From: Halisarca cf. caerulea
Lineage: Eukaryota > Porifera > Demospongiae > Chondrillida > Halisarcidae
Direction: 5' to 3'
Assembly: GCA_963170055.1 (NCBI GenBank)
Contig: CAUJGJ010000435.1
Span: 7,501-17,500 of the forward strand
DNA: 10,000 bases
Every line of letters starts with the position of its first letter. The stretch's first letter is position 1. Of this stretch, positions 1-7,384 are shown in pieces. Both the position numbers and the translations under genes were made by a program. The notes under the pieces were generated by a model, which was not told the origin of the DNA, ran no database searches, and was given only the letters and a program-made list of their open reading frames with translations.

Positions 1-13
1 GAACAATACTTAC

Positions 14-79
14 AGCATCCTTAATAGTGGCATCTGTTATTAAAGCACATGCTTTCGCCAGCTTGGCCAGTACTTCTTG
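14..79 (-). CDS. Exon C0: helices 2-3 of a diverged saposin domain
   Basis: A 66-nt exon of 22 codons, phase 0 to 0, reading QEVLAKLAKACALITD then ATIKDA. Its KAC cysteine lines up with KVC of C1 and C2, and the ATIKD ending is shared with C1. The acceptor is ctgcttag|CAA and the donor GTAAGT (13-8). It is one codon longer than C1 and C2. Its partner exon D lies below position 1. Confidence 0.85.
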
Positions 80-849
80 CTAAGCAGGTAACAGAGCAAC
101 CAACACACAATGGAGCTTCATACAGTAATTCATGTCACAGTAATCCAACTGAATTCTGACAGGCAGGCATGATCTAATCCTAAAACAGATGTACTTCAAG
201 ACTGCTAATTTCCACAGGACAAATCATATACATCAAGAATCGACAAAACAATTATTGTGAAATCACATGCAATTTCATTCACAGATGGACTACTCCTATA
301 TGTGATACTTTTCTAAAAATTTACAATTGCGTATAATTTATTTTCACAAAAACTATAAAAAACTAACAACTCTAGTACCTATACGCTGTATGGAAGGCCT
401 CTACAATCTCACAAGTAGCGCAAGCTAACATCTAGCTATAATTCAATTGCACATATTACATATAATATCTATATAAAATATATCTACGTACATCCATTAC
501 ATACTGTATATATACTGTATATTATTTTATACCAAATTAAAGTGTCAGAAGTACTGTGCATAGGAGGTTGGTGAAACTTAACACATACAAATAAAGATAG
601 TGACAAAATCTTAGCTATAAACACCACCATAATCTCCTGTGTGTATGCATATGCTTGTCAGTTAATGTTGATCATCCATGCATTCATCAATATCTATACC
701 TGGCATGTACTGGAATCTACACCTGTGTGCTCATCATAGTTAGTCATTGTAGCCTCCTCCTGCATGCATGTTCATACTTATCTTTCTGCATTCCCGTACA
801 CCCAAAACCTACTATATATCCCTAATATTTTCCCACTTTCTGTATATTC
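80..849. other. B0-C0 intron, AT-rich part
   Basis: This non-coding stretch includes an AT-rich patch at about 455-540 with a short direct repeat (tactgtatata twice near 502-522). I see no exon, RNA gene or clear mobile element in it. Confidence 0.55.
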
Positions 850-940
850 TAGTCTCGTACCCAGTCCTATTCTCACACAATGGTTCACACACACAAATAA
901 AAATGGCGGGCAGAAGTGTATAGGGCTGGGAACGAGACTA
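850..940. mobile_element. 91-bp MITE with 21-bp inverted ends
   Basis: tagtctcgtacccag... at 850-870 and its reverse complement at 920-940 agree at 19 of 21 bases. The element has no coding capacity. TA forms the outermost dinucleotide of each end, compatible with a TA target duplication. The terminal motif (gggaacgagacta) is one I associate with very abundant repeats in sponge genomes, from memory only. Confidence 0.8.
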
Positions 941-998
941 CGTGTATTCATGTACACTGCACAATTGCCAGCAAATTCCTGTATATACATATACTCAC

Positions 999-1152
999 AA
1001 TCACGTGCACTGCATGCAGCATACCCACAACTTCCTGTATACTCATAATCACATATGCATGTACTGCATGTAGCATATCCACAACTTCCTGTATACTCAC
1101 ATGCAATCACATGTACTGCATGCAGCACACCCACAACTCCCTGTACACTCAC
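999..1152. repeat. Tandem repeat of 48-58 bp abutting the exon B0 donor
   Basis: Three units lie at 999-1046 (48 bp), 1047-1104 (58 bp) and 1105-1152 (48 bp), each starting aatcac, containing actgcatg(c/t)agca and ccacaact(t/c)cctgta, and ending actca(c/t). A partial fourth (cctgtatatacatatactcac) ends at 998. The last unit ends exactly at the exon B0 boundary, so its final bases are the real splice donor. Confidence 0.9.
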
Positions 1153-1233
1153 CTCCGTGCTGTTCTTGATCATTTCGGAATCGAAGACTTTGAGGACAAA
1201 CTCGCAAAGTTCACACTCCAACTGTCCTCCAAA
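1153..1233 (-). CDS. Exon B0: helix 1 of a diverged saposin domain
   Basis: The frame reads LECELCEFVLKVFDSEM then IKNSTE, matching exons B1 and B2 in cysteine spacing (CxxC), in the EFV/ELV helix 1 segment and in ending with an N-glycosylation sequon just before a GTGAGT donor (1152-1147). Two acceptors fit phase 0: after cacttag (start 1233, adding FGGQ) or after ggacag (start 1221). I prefer 1233 as the longer, but the choice is uncertain. This domain is clearly older than the A1/A2 pair. Confidence 0.85.
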
Positions 1234-1945
1234 CTAAGTGCGATCATACAGCATACACCGTGTGATACCATGCATATCTATGCCTATCTGACTGCCCTGG
1301 CCCACTGCATGCCTGCAAGCACATGCAACGTAGTCAAAAGTTGCTGACCAAACTCTCCATTTATATGTCATTTTACTGACCACCACAACTACTGTATGTC
1401 ATAAAAATGGAGGCTCAGACTGGCAACTCTAGAAATCATGCAATTACATAAACAGTTCTGGACATGCCATTCAGTGTGTGCACGCACGCATGCATTCAGT
1501 CATGTTCTCGGCACATATAACATACGCACAGTATGTACATCACTGCAACATGTCAAGAGCTACCATACATTAGATAGCCGGGGAGAACCCTGTGAGTGTA
1601 AGACATGCAGGTTGTAAGCACCACACGTTTTCTTCTCACAACACTCAGCTCTTTTGAACCCACTGGTTGTACACACGTTATATTTGGGTTAAATACATGC
1701 GCTTCAACATGAAAAATTCCACTGACAGACTGCGCATGTATTTCGATTACGGCTTGTCAGCAAGGCACACACATGCTCAATAACATGATACACATCAACC
1801 CATACTACACTACATATCAGCACTATAGCTGTCATACTGGAGTAATGTACTAAATCAAGCTATACAAGAGGATGAAGATTTTGTCCAGCACACAGAATCT
1901 TGTTCGCAGGTACTAAATCTTAGGAAGAGGTTTGTTGAGGCTCAC
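1234..1945. other. Intron upstream of exon B0
   Basis: About 700 bp without a recognisable exon A equivalent, although the phase pattern predicts a phase 1 to 0 exon between D1 or the linker and B0. I see no notable repeat here. One weak candidate (1752-1727) is listed among rejected items. Confidence 0.5.
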
Positions 1946-1972
1946 CCAAACGACTTTCTCCTTTGTTGGGAC
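1946..1972 (-). CDS. Possible linker exon, or last exon ending at 1920
   Basis: After the acceptor cccaatag the frame, entered in phase 1 from D1, reads GPNKGESRL. A good donor (GTGAGC, 1945-1940) would end a 27-nt, phase 1 to 1 exon. If the donor is not used the frame continues GEPQQTSS and stops at TAA (1922-1920), giving a C-terminal exon. The charged, glycine-rich content suits a spacer between saposins. No conserved domain motif supports it, and a further exon would be needed to reach B0 in phase. Confidence 0.38.
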
Positions 1973-2557
<585 letters not shown>

Positions 2558-2666
2558 CTGTAGAACTGGTGCACAGACCAATCTTACTGCAGATTTCATC
2601 AGGTTGAACATTCTGGAGTATGAGGTTTATGATGGCAGGAGTATAGGCCTGAACGAAGCTGTCACA
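2558..2666 (-). CDS. Exon D1: C-terminal half of a saposin domain
   Basis: A 109-nt exon (36 codons plus one base), phase 0 to 1. It begins CDSFVQAYTPAIINLIL and continues QPDEICSKIGLC, ending TSST. It carries cysteines 4 to 6. The acceptor is ttgtgtag|TGT and the donor GTCAGT. It is two codons shorter than D2 and much more diverged from D2 than D2 is from D3. The tail lacks the NST sequon seen in D2 and D3. Confidence 0.93.
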
Positions 2667-2698
2667 CTACACAAGGAAAGATACACAGCAAATTCTGG

Positions 2699-2718
2699 TG
2701 TGTGTGTGTGTGTGTGTG
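2699..2718. repeat. (TG)10 microsatellite close to the exon D1 acceptor
   Basis: An uninterrupted (TG)10 on the plus strand, which is (CA)10 in the transcript. It lies about 30 nt upstream of the D1 acceptor inside a 130-bp intron. CA repeats in this position are known in animals to affect splicing through hnRNP L, so a role is possible but untested. Confidence 0.9.
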
Positions 2719-2796
2719 CATACATGTGCATGTGCGTGTTTGTGTCTGAAAGCAGGCTTATTGGTTCAGTATAATCAATAGAAAATCTAAACTCAC

Positions 2797-2859
2797 TTCA
2801 TCTTTTATAGTGGCTGGTAGGAAACCACAAACTTTCTCTAAGGCTGCCTCAACTTCAGC
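2797..2859 (-). CDS. Exon C1: helices 2-3 of a saposin domain, third cysteine
   Basis: A 63-nt exon of 21 codons, phase 0 to 0, reading AEVEAALEKVCGFLP then ATIKDE. It has the third saposin cysteine in KVC. The acceptor is ctcttag|GCT and the donor GTGAGT. It is followed after 130 bp by exon D1, the shortest intron in the window. Confidence 0.93.
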
Positions 2860-2903
2860 CTAAGAGGAGAGAATACACATGAACTGAGCCAAATAGAATG
2901 AAG

Positions 2904-3085
2904 GTACAGGTGCCAGTGGTGAGGGTGTGCTACAGGTGCTGGTGGGGAGGGTGTGCTACAGGTGCTGGTGGGGAGGGTGTGCTACAGGTGCTGGTGGGGA
3001 GGGTGTGCTACATGTAATGGTGGGGAGGGTGTGCTACAGGTGCTGATGGGGAGGGTGTTCTACAGGTGCTGATGGGGAGGATGGT
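2904..3085. repeat. 26-bp minisatellite in the B1-C1 intron
   Basis: About seven units of consensus aggtgctggtggggaggg then tgtgctac, with a decayed tail to about 3140 (gctggtgaggag just before exon B1). It is homologous in place and sequence to the array at 6782-7150 but has fewer copies. Confidence 0.93.
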
Positions 3086-3152
3086 GATAATGGGCTACTG
3101 GTGATGGAAGGGAGGACAGTGTTTTTGGTGCTGGTGAGGAGAAATGACTAAC

Positions 3153-3224
3153 TTCTGTGGCATTCTTCCCAAGAAGTGATTCAACTTCTTTCATCACAAA
3201 TTCACATATCGCACATTCTGGACC
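3153..3224 (-). CDS. Exon B1: helix 1 of a saposin domain, CxxC motif
   Basis: A 72-nt exon (24 codons), phase 0 to 0. It starts GPECAICEFVMKEVE and ends KNATE. It holds cysteines 1 and 2 and the NAT glycosylation sequon. The acceptor is ggatccag|GGT (plus strand accctggat) and the donor GTTAGT. In saposins the first and second cysteines bond with the sixth and fifth, both found in exon D1. Confidence 0.92.
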
Positions 3225-3245
3225 CTGGATAGAGAGAAAGCTGAA

Positions 3246-3420
3246 TAGTAGGGTGGAATTGGTACTGGTGGGGCGGATGGTGATAGTGGGAGGATGGTGC
3301 TACTGGTGATAGTGGGAGGATGGTGCTATTTGGTGCTCCTGGTGCTAATGGTGATAGCGAGAGGACAGTGCTACTAGTGAAAGTGAGAGGATGACGCTAA
3401 TGGTGATAGCAGGAGGACCA
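3246..3420. repeat. Degenerate minisatellite in the A1-B1 intron
   Basis: About six or seven loose units of the type ggtgatagtgggaggatggt followed by gctact. The unit matches the decayed tail of the large array in the paralogous A2-B2 intron (8851-8943). It is probably the unexpanded or worn homologue of that array. Confidence 0.8.
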
Positions 3421-3768
3421 AAAAGTGGTGCACTCACAGCATCAACAGCTTTGATAGACTTCACCATGGCAACTGCAAGGAGCATAGGAAGAGCACATAA
3501 ACACACTGCAGTGTGTATTTGACCAGATTTGATAGATTATCACACAAAACACATCACTTGATAACGCAGTACAGAACACTGATGCAGTGCTAGAAATAAT
3601 GGTCAGCATTCAGACATTGTCCGACCATTTTGGCATTTTGTCTGATTCAAAAAAGTTGGGTCAGACATTTTATTGAGCACTACCTCAATGCTCATTTTCG
3701 ATGCGTACATGACGTCACCAAGTCATTAAATTTTGTACTGAGAGTGCCTATCTACATATGTTCTCATT
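3418..3768. repeat. Recent intragenic duplication, copy 1 (exon A1 and adjoining intron)
   Basis: This segment matches 9118-9433. The first 127 bp, which include exon A1, differ at one base. Further 5' in the gene the match weakens: copy 1 has an extra 25 bp or so near 3641-3675. The homology resumes at about 4137-4331 and 5481-5661, broken by the insertions listed separately. Confidence 0.85.
3438..3472 (-). CDS. Exon A1: linker exon before a saposin domain
   Basis: A 35-nt exon, phase 1 to 0, that with the G from exon D2 encodes VAMVKSIKAVDA. The acceptor is ccttgcag|TT and the donor GTGAGT. It joins D2 to B1 in frame, giving ...SNSTSP-G/V-AMVK...DA-GPEC. It is practically identical to A2. 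Confidence is helped by perfect phase fit and by preservation of the coding frame (the only difference from A2 is silent). Confidence 0.78.
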
Positions 3769-3769
3769 A

Positions 3770-3923
3770 CAGCAAATTCTCGTTAATCCGCCAATATTCG
3801 TTTTGAAAAATTTGGGTGGATTAATGAGTTTGGCGGATCCAGATCAATATGCAACCTTTTCAATCAATTCATGCACAAAATTGATGGTGGATAAAGTGGA
3901 GGCAGATGAAAGAGAATTCACTG
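3770..3923. mobile_element. 154-bp TA-flanked MITE in the D2-A1 intron
   Basis: The element begins cagcaaattctcgttaatcc and its end, reversed and complemented, begins cagtgaattctctttcatct; 18 of the first 23 bases agree. TA is found outside both ends (3768-3769 and 3924-3925). The paralogous intron reads ctcatta followed by unrelated sequence at this point. A second internal inverted repeat (gttaatccgcc near 3781, gggtggattaatgag near 3813) may fold into a hairpin. The type is probably pogo-like, from CAG ends plus TA. Confidence 0.65.
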
Positions 3924-3925
3924 TA

Positions 3926-4143
3926 CGTACTGTGGTACTGTGGTGCTGTGGTACTGTGGTACTGTGGTGCTGTGGTACTGTGGTGCTGTGGTACTGTGGT
4001 GCTGGTGTGTACTGTGGTACATGTGTGTACTGTGGTACTGTGGTACTGGTGTGTACTGTGGTACATGTGTGTACTGTGGTACTGTGGTGCTGGTGTGTAC
4101 TGTGGTACTGGTGTGTACTGTGGTACTGTGGTACTGTGGTACG
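3926..4143. repeat. 8-bp-unit minisatellite (tactgtgg) in the D2-A1 intron
   Basis: Runs of tactgtgg and tgctgtgg are interspersed with tactggtgtg and tacatgtgtg, giving longer composite units such as tgtactgtggtacatgtg that recur between about 4011 and 4080. The paralogous intron has only a single equivalent, tgtactgtggcacaggtg (about 9480-9499). Open frames through this region (3758-4180, 3906-4190, 3940-4158) are repeat artefacts. Confidence 0.92.
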
Positions 4144-4379
4144 TGTGTACTTGTTTAAAAATATGTCTGAGAAAAGCTGAAATTGTCTGACCCAAAATGA
4201 TAATGCTAGGACATTTGTCCATCTACCATGTGCTCCTCATTCCTACCACTGCTGATGTAATAATTACTGCACAGTTGATATTCGATTTGGTGCATACACG
4301 CATGAGACCTGAGGGCACAAAGCGCCAGAGGGTGAGTGAAAGTATTGAACCATACTGAATATCAACTAGGCGATAACTA

Positions 4380-5012
4380 CTGTATTATCTTTAAAAATTT
4401 GTCACCAAATTTGTGGTAGAGGAAGTCCAATCTAATAGTGACAAACTTCCTGTTTCATGGTTCTGTCAACTAACTAATCATTTGTCACCAGGCGGATGCA
4501 ATTGTAACGTTTCATCACACAGGCTGCCAAAAAGCTAAACAGCTGAAATTCCTTGTTACTTGTGGTATGTACAATAGCCTACTGCCGGTTGAATGCATTT
4601 CCAGTAACTTTACCGTGAACATTTCCACCGTGAAGGAGAAACGGTGAAGGTATATCCCAGTATGCAGAATTTATCATGGAAGATCATGGACTTGATATCA
4701 CCCTGGTTTCCCACAACAGCTACAGTATAGCTATCGCAATCATTGGCTTCTTCTCTTTCACTAACGAATTCATTGTCGATGTCAGGCATCCAAATGTCTC
4801 AAACAGCAGTTGATACCTTTAGTTCTCAAGCCGCTATTTTTCAATACTACCTGACAGGAGATTTCTCTCTAAACATTCGCCACCTCTTTAAAGATTTGTT
4901 GCAAATTCCAAAATTTTTATTGGCAATAACAACATATGCCATTCCCATCCTAATACCATGAAATGACGTGAAATTGTGAGCACAAGGTGTGACGAATTTT
5001 TAGAGAATATGG
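4380..5012. mobile_element. 633-bp TA-flanked element with diverged inverted ends
   Basis: The left end (ctgtattatctttaaaaatt, then tgtcacc) matches the reverse complement of the right end (ccatattctctaaaaattcg, then tcacacc) with a few changes and one gap. TA lies outside both ends (4378-4379 and 5013-5014). The paralogous intron has neither this element nor its flanks. It is likely a non-autonomous Tc1/mariner-type element. It includes a 59-codon minus-strand open frame (4789-4610). Confidence 0.6.
4610..4789 (-). CDS. Short open frame inside the 633-bp element, unknown
   Basis: This frame of 59 codons begins MPDIDNEFVSEREEAND and ends SRWKCSR, then TAA. An acidic start followed by a Trp-Lys-Cys motif is reminiscent of transposon-derived zinc-binding fragments, but the match is too weak to name. 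After the stop, the same frame continues with further WKC-like residues, as if a longer frame had decayed. It is not part of the saposin gene. It may be a relic of the element's coding sequence or chance. Confidence 0.25.
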   Translation of the reverse strand: MPDIDNEFVSEREEANDCDSYTVAVVGNQGDIKSMIFHDKFCILGYTFTVSPSRWKCSR

Positions 5013-5028
5013 TATTATACGTCTCGGC

Positions 5029-5436
5029 AGTTACTATGGCAACTAGTAGTTGATATTTCCTTTGTCACCTAAGAGCCCAGGGCTAGTATGCTTGACCTGA
5101 TGTTGGTAAAGCAAAACAAAAGATCAAAGAAGATTTTTGTAACTCCTGGTCATTGTCCTCGGAGACAAAGTCCAATTGTGTGATGGGTACTTTTGGGTTC
5201 CTTTCCCTGGACAATCAAATGAAAATTTAGCCAGACAATCATGTTGCCACTTGGAGCTAGCTTGGAGGTGTCACCTGTGTCTGATATGACCTTTGACTTG
5301 TGTCTGATATGACCTTTGACCAGGTTGATATTGACAATACCCACACAAGGTCAAGCTTACTAGCTCTGGGCTCTTGGATGACAAAAGAAAAATCGACTAC
5401 CAGTTGCCATTATAATTACCAATTGCTATAGTAACT
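5029..5436. mobile_element. MITE-like element with 70-90 bp inverted arms
   Basis: The left arm (5029-5099, agttactatggcaact through gcttgacct) pairs with the right arm (5348-5436) read in reverse. Shared stretches include aagagcccag and tagta(t/a)gcttgacct. The right arm has an extra 18 bp or so near its outer end. The middle (5100-5347) is not obviously coding and contains a 22-bp direct repeat. The paralogous intron at about 9683 lacks this whole region. I could not identify the target-site duplication, so the outer ends are approximate. Confidence 0.72.
5276..5320. repeat. Two tandem copies of a 22-bp sequence (23-bp period)
   Basis: tgtgtctgatatgaccttt plus gac occurs at 5276-5297 and again at 5299-5320, without mismatch. 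Each copy contains TGACCTTTGAC, which resembles a DR1 nuclear-receptor element on the other strand (GGTCAAAGGTCA at 5310-5321). It lies inside the inverted-repeat element, and no regulatory function can be shown. Confidence 0.75.
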
Positions 5437-5546
5437 GAAGATAATATTTAATACATACCAAAATCTATAATAAAGATGTAAATGATTACATAATAAATAC
5501 CACATATGATGCAATGAATGCTACTGATTGCATAATCCCTCCTCAC

Positions 5547-5661
5547 CTGGGGATGTGGAGTTGCTGCAAAGGCCAATCAAGGTACAGATCTCACTGGGAG
5601 ATGCTTTGTTGATAAGGAGATTTATGATCTGTGGGGCGTACTGCTTCACCAAGGCAATACA
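5547..5661 (-). CDS. Exon D2: C-terminal half of a saposin domain
   Basis: A 115-nt exon (38 codons plus one base), phase 0 to 1. It starts at the fourth cysteine (CIALVKQYAPQIINLL), continues through NKASPSEIC and ends GLCSNSTSP plus G. It carries cysteines 4, 5 and 6, the Tyr-Ala-Pro helix 4 region typical of SapB_2, and an NST sequon in the tail. The acceptor is ttgtag|TGT and the donor GTGAGG. It is nearly identical to the visible part of D3 but strongly diverged from D1, although D1 belongs to the neighbouring domain. Confidence 0.93.
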
Positions 5662-6680
5662 CTACAAACAGAAAGGCACAAGCAGCATCACACCACCACC
5701 ATATCCAAGGAAACACGAGAAAATCACATGCATTACATCAACCATGAAAACAAGAAAAATCACAGTAGTATGGTAACCATGGATACCACATACTGCAGTA
5801 ACCATGGAAACAAAAGGCAAAAGAGTACAGCGCAGGAAATATGTTGTGGAGACAAAATATTACCATTCGAACAGCAAAAAGTTCTCAAAGAAGTAAAGTT
5901 TGAGTCAATTTCAGGACACCAGCATTCAGTGCACCGAGGTAAATAGCTGGATCTAGTTGTGCTAAACTCTAGACTGCAAGAGGCAAATACTGTCGATTGG
6001 GAGAACCTCATTGTAAAAACACTTTTGTGGATGAAGAAAACCACAAAATAATTCACAGTAAATTCCTACTACATGATAAGTGCTTGCCATGGTGTACTGA
6101 AACATGGCATTTCACGTTATCAATGTGGTGTGTTGCGTGTGCAGATCAAGGGGAAAGTTTGCAACATTCGCCCTAATTAAATGCACACCATTCACGACTA
6201 TTTGCAAGACATTCACTAGCACATAGACCCTTCAGAAGAGCTTTGAATGCTTCTCCGTGTTCCATTACAAGTTTTTTTCTATTTTAGAAATTGAAAGAAA
6301 GTATCTTCATGTTGTTGAAACGGCGAAAAGTAAACCTCCAACATGCCATATGATAGCTAAAGTAAGCTCTCGGTACCAATAAGGCGAATGTATCTGTACC
6401 CGCTACAGCCCAATTAGAGGTACTTCAGCTATTACATGACCAAAACATGGCTTGCCAGATCTACAAAGAACACTTTCCCTCAAAATCCCATCACAAGCCT
6501 CAGCTGCAGCCAATAAAGTTTCTGGTGTACAACTTCTACAGAAATTCACGGTTGACAAATTAGTGTCGATTTCTGAATCTATAAAACTTGCAGTTTCACA
6601 CAAAACAGACTCACATAAACATTTTTCTACTCCAAAGCTTCCCAAACTAGAGAATACAAACATCTCAGCTCTAAACTCAC
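5662..6680. other. C2-D2 intron
   Basis: About 1 kb without a convincing exon. It holds two X-box-like palindromes (5773-5786 and 5798-5811) and a weak inverted repeat (acattcgccctaatta near 6166 against aataaggcgaatgt near 6377) that may be a worn MITE. There is also an 86-codon minus-strand open frame (6403-6663) with motifs FCRSC and VLCRSGKPCF, which I do not recognise. That frame does not join C2 or D2 in phase. Confidence 0.5.
5773..5811. promoter_or_regulatory. Two X-box-like palindromes 25 bp apart
   Basis: gtaaccatggatac (5773-5786) and gtaaccatggaaac (5798-5811) fit the imperfect palindrome GTNNCC-AT-GGNNAC bound by RFX-family factors in animals. They lie in an intron, so any role as an enhancer is speculative, and they could simply be a two-copy repeat. 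Confidence 0.25.
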
Positions 6681-6743
6681 ATCATTTTTTAGAGTGCCTG
6701 GCAGGAAACCACAAACTTTGTCCAAAGCTGCCTCAATTTCAGC
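6681..6743 (-). CDS. Exon C2: helices 2-3 of a saposin domain, third cysteine
   Basis: A 63-nt exon of 21 codons, phase 0 to 0, reading AEIEAALDKVCGFLP then GTLKND. KVC carries the third saposin cysteine and the FLP turn is typical of the family. The acceptor is ctcttag|GCT and the donor GTGAGT. It matches C1 at 15 of 21 residues, and the immediate intron flanks (cctaagaggagagaatacacatgaactga on the plus strand, split here by the exon edge) are nearly the same in both modules. Confidence 0.92.
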
Positions 6744-6781
6744 CTAAGAGGAGAGAATACACATGAACTGAACTGAATAGA

Positions 6782-7150
6782 GTGGAGGTGCTGATGCTAG
6801 TGGGGAGGGTGTGCTACAAGTGCTGGTGGGGAGGGTGTGCTACAAGTGCTGGTGAGGAGGGTGTTGCACAGGTACTGGTGGGGAGGGTGTGCTACAAGTG
6901 CTGGTGGGGAGGGTGTGCTACAAGTGCTAGTGGGGAGGGTGTACTACAAGTGCTGGTGGGGAGGGTGTGCTACAAGTGCTGGTGGGGAGGGTGTGCTACA
7001 AGTGCTGGTGGGGAGTGTTGTACAGGTGGTAGTGGGAGGATGGTGCTACAGGTGGTAGTGGGGAGGATGGTGCTACAGGTGGTAGTGGGGAGGGTGTTCT
7101 ACTGGTGTAGGTGGTGAGGGTGTTCTACAGGTGCTGGGGGGGAGGATGAT
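6782..7150. repeat. 26-bp minisatellite in the B2-C2 intron
   Basis: About 13 units with consensus aagtgctggtggggaggg then tgtgctac. The lower-coordinate units are very uniform. From about 7015 upward they become variants with ggtggtagtgggagg. It is clearly related to the array in the paralogous B1-C1 intron (2904-3085), and more distantly to the actagtgctagt array on the other side of B2. Open frames such as 6782-7117 only reflect the repeat. Confidence 0.93.
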
Positions 7151-7180
7151 GATATTGACACTATGGGAGAAAGGACTAAC

Positions 7181-7252
7181 TTCTGTACTGTTTTGCTGAA
7201 TGAGATTTTCAACTTCTTTCATCACTAATTCACACAAGGCACATTGGGGACC
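7181..7252 (-). CDS. Exon B2: helix 1 of a saposin domain, CxxC motif
   Basis: This 72-nt exon of 24 codons, phase 0 to 0, begins GPQCALCELVMKEVE and ends NSTE. It supplies the first two saposin cysteines (PQC and ALC), the amphipathic helix 1 and the conserved N-glycosylation sequon NST. The acceptor is tgtccag|GGT and the donor GTTAGT. Exon B1 has identical length and boundaries and differs at 8 of 24 residues. It is the start of the SapB_1 half of the domain. Confidence 0.92.
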
Positions 7253-7384
7253 CTGGACAGAGGGAAAGAGTTGTGTGATGTGTAGATCATACAGGGTTGC
7301 ACAGTAGTTATACTGGAGTATACAGAATATACTGGGATATACTGAATATCTCATGTCATATCCTGAACAGCACAATGCACTCAC

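Noticed and set aside
1727..1752. Candidate phase 1 to 0 exon (AVIEIHAQS) that could stand in for exon A before B0
   Set aside because: Phase and a GTCAGT donor fit, but the acceptor (gctgacaag) has a poor pyrimidine tract and the peptide does not resemble exon A. It is too likely to be chance.
3605..4215. Possible inverted repeat between gtccgaccattttggc near 3618 and the complement of cccaaaatgataatgctagg near 4191
   Set aside because: The pairing is patchy and both parts exist in both intron copies. I could not define ends or a target duplication.
3758..4222. Plus and minus frames through the tactgtgg array (Val-Leu-Trp-Cys and Tyr-His-Ser-Thr repeats)
   Set aside because: They are low-complexity by-products of the repeat, absent from the paralogous intron.
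4743..4961. 72-codon plus-strand frame inside the 633-bp element
   Set aside because: There is no recognisable domain, and it is antisense to another equally uncertain frame in a likely mobile element.
6160..6395. Possible worn MITE with acattcgcc ... ggcgaatgt ends
   Set aside because: Only 9 bases pair perfectly and no target duplication is visible, so it is mentioned only in the intron description.
6403..6663. 86-codon minus-strand frame with CRSC and LCRSGKPC motifs in the C2-D2 intron
   Set aside because: The cysteine spacing is not saposin-like, it does not join C2 or D2 in phase, and no duplicate exists in the C1-D1 intron. It may be a repeat fragment or chance.
6452..6766. 104-codon plus-strand frame overlapping exon C2
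   Set aside because: It is antisense to a well-supported exon and has no recognisable motif.
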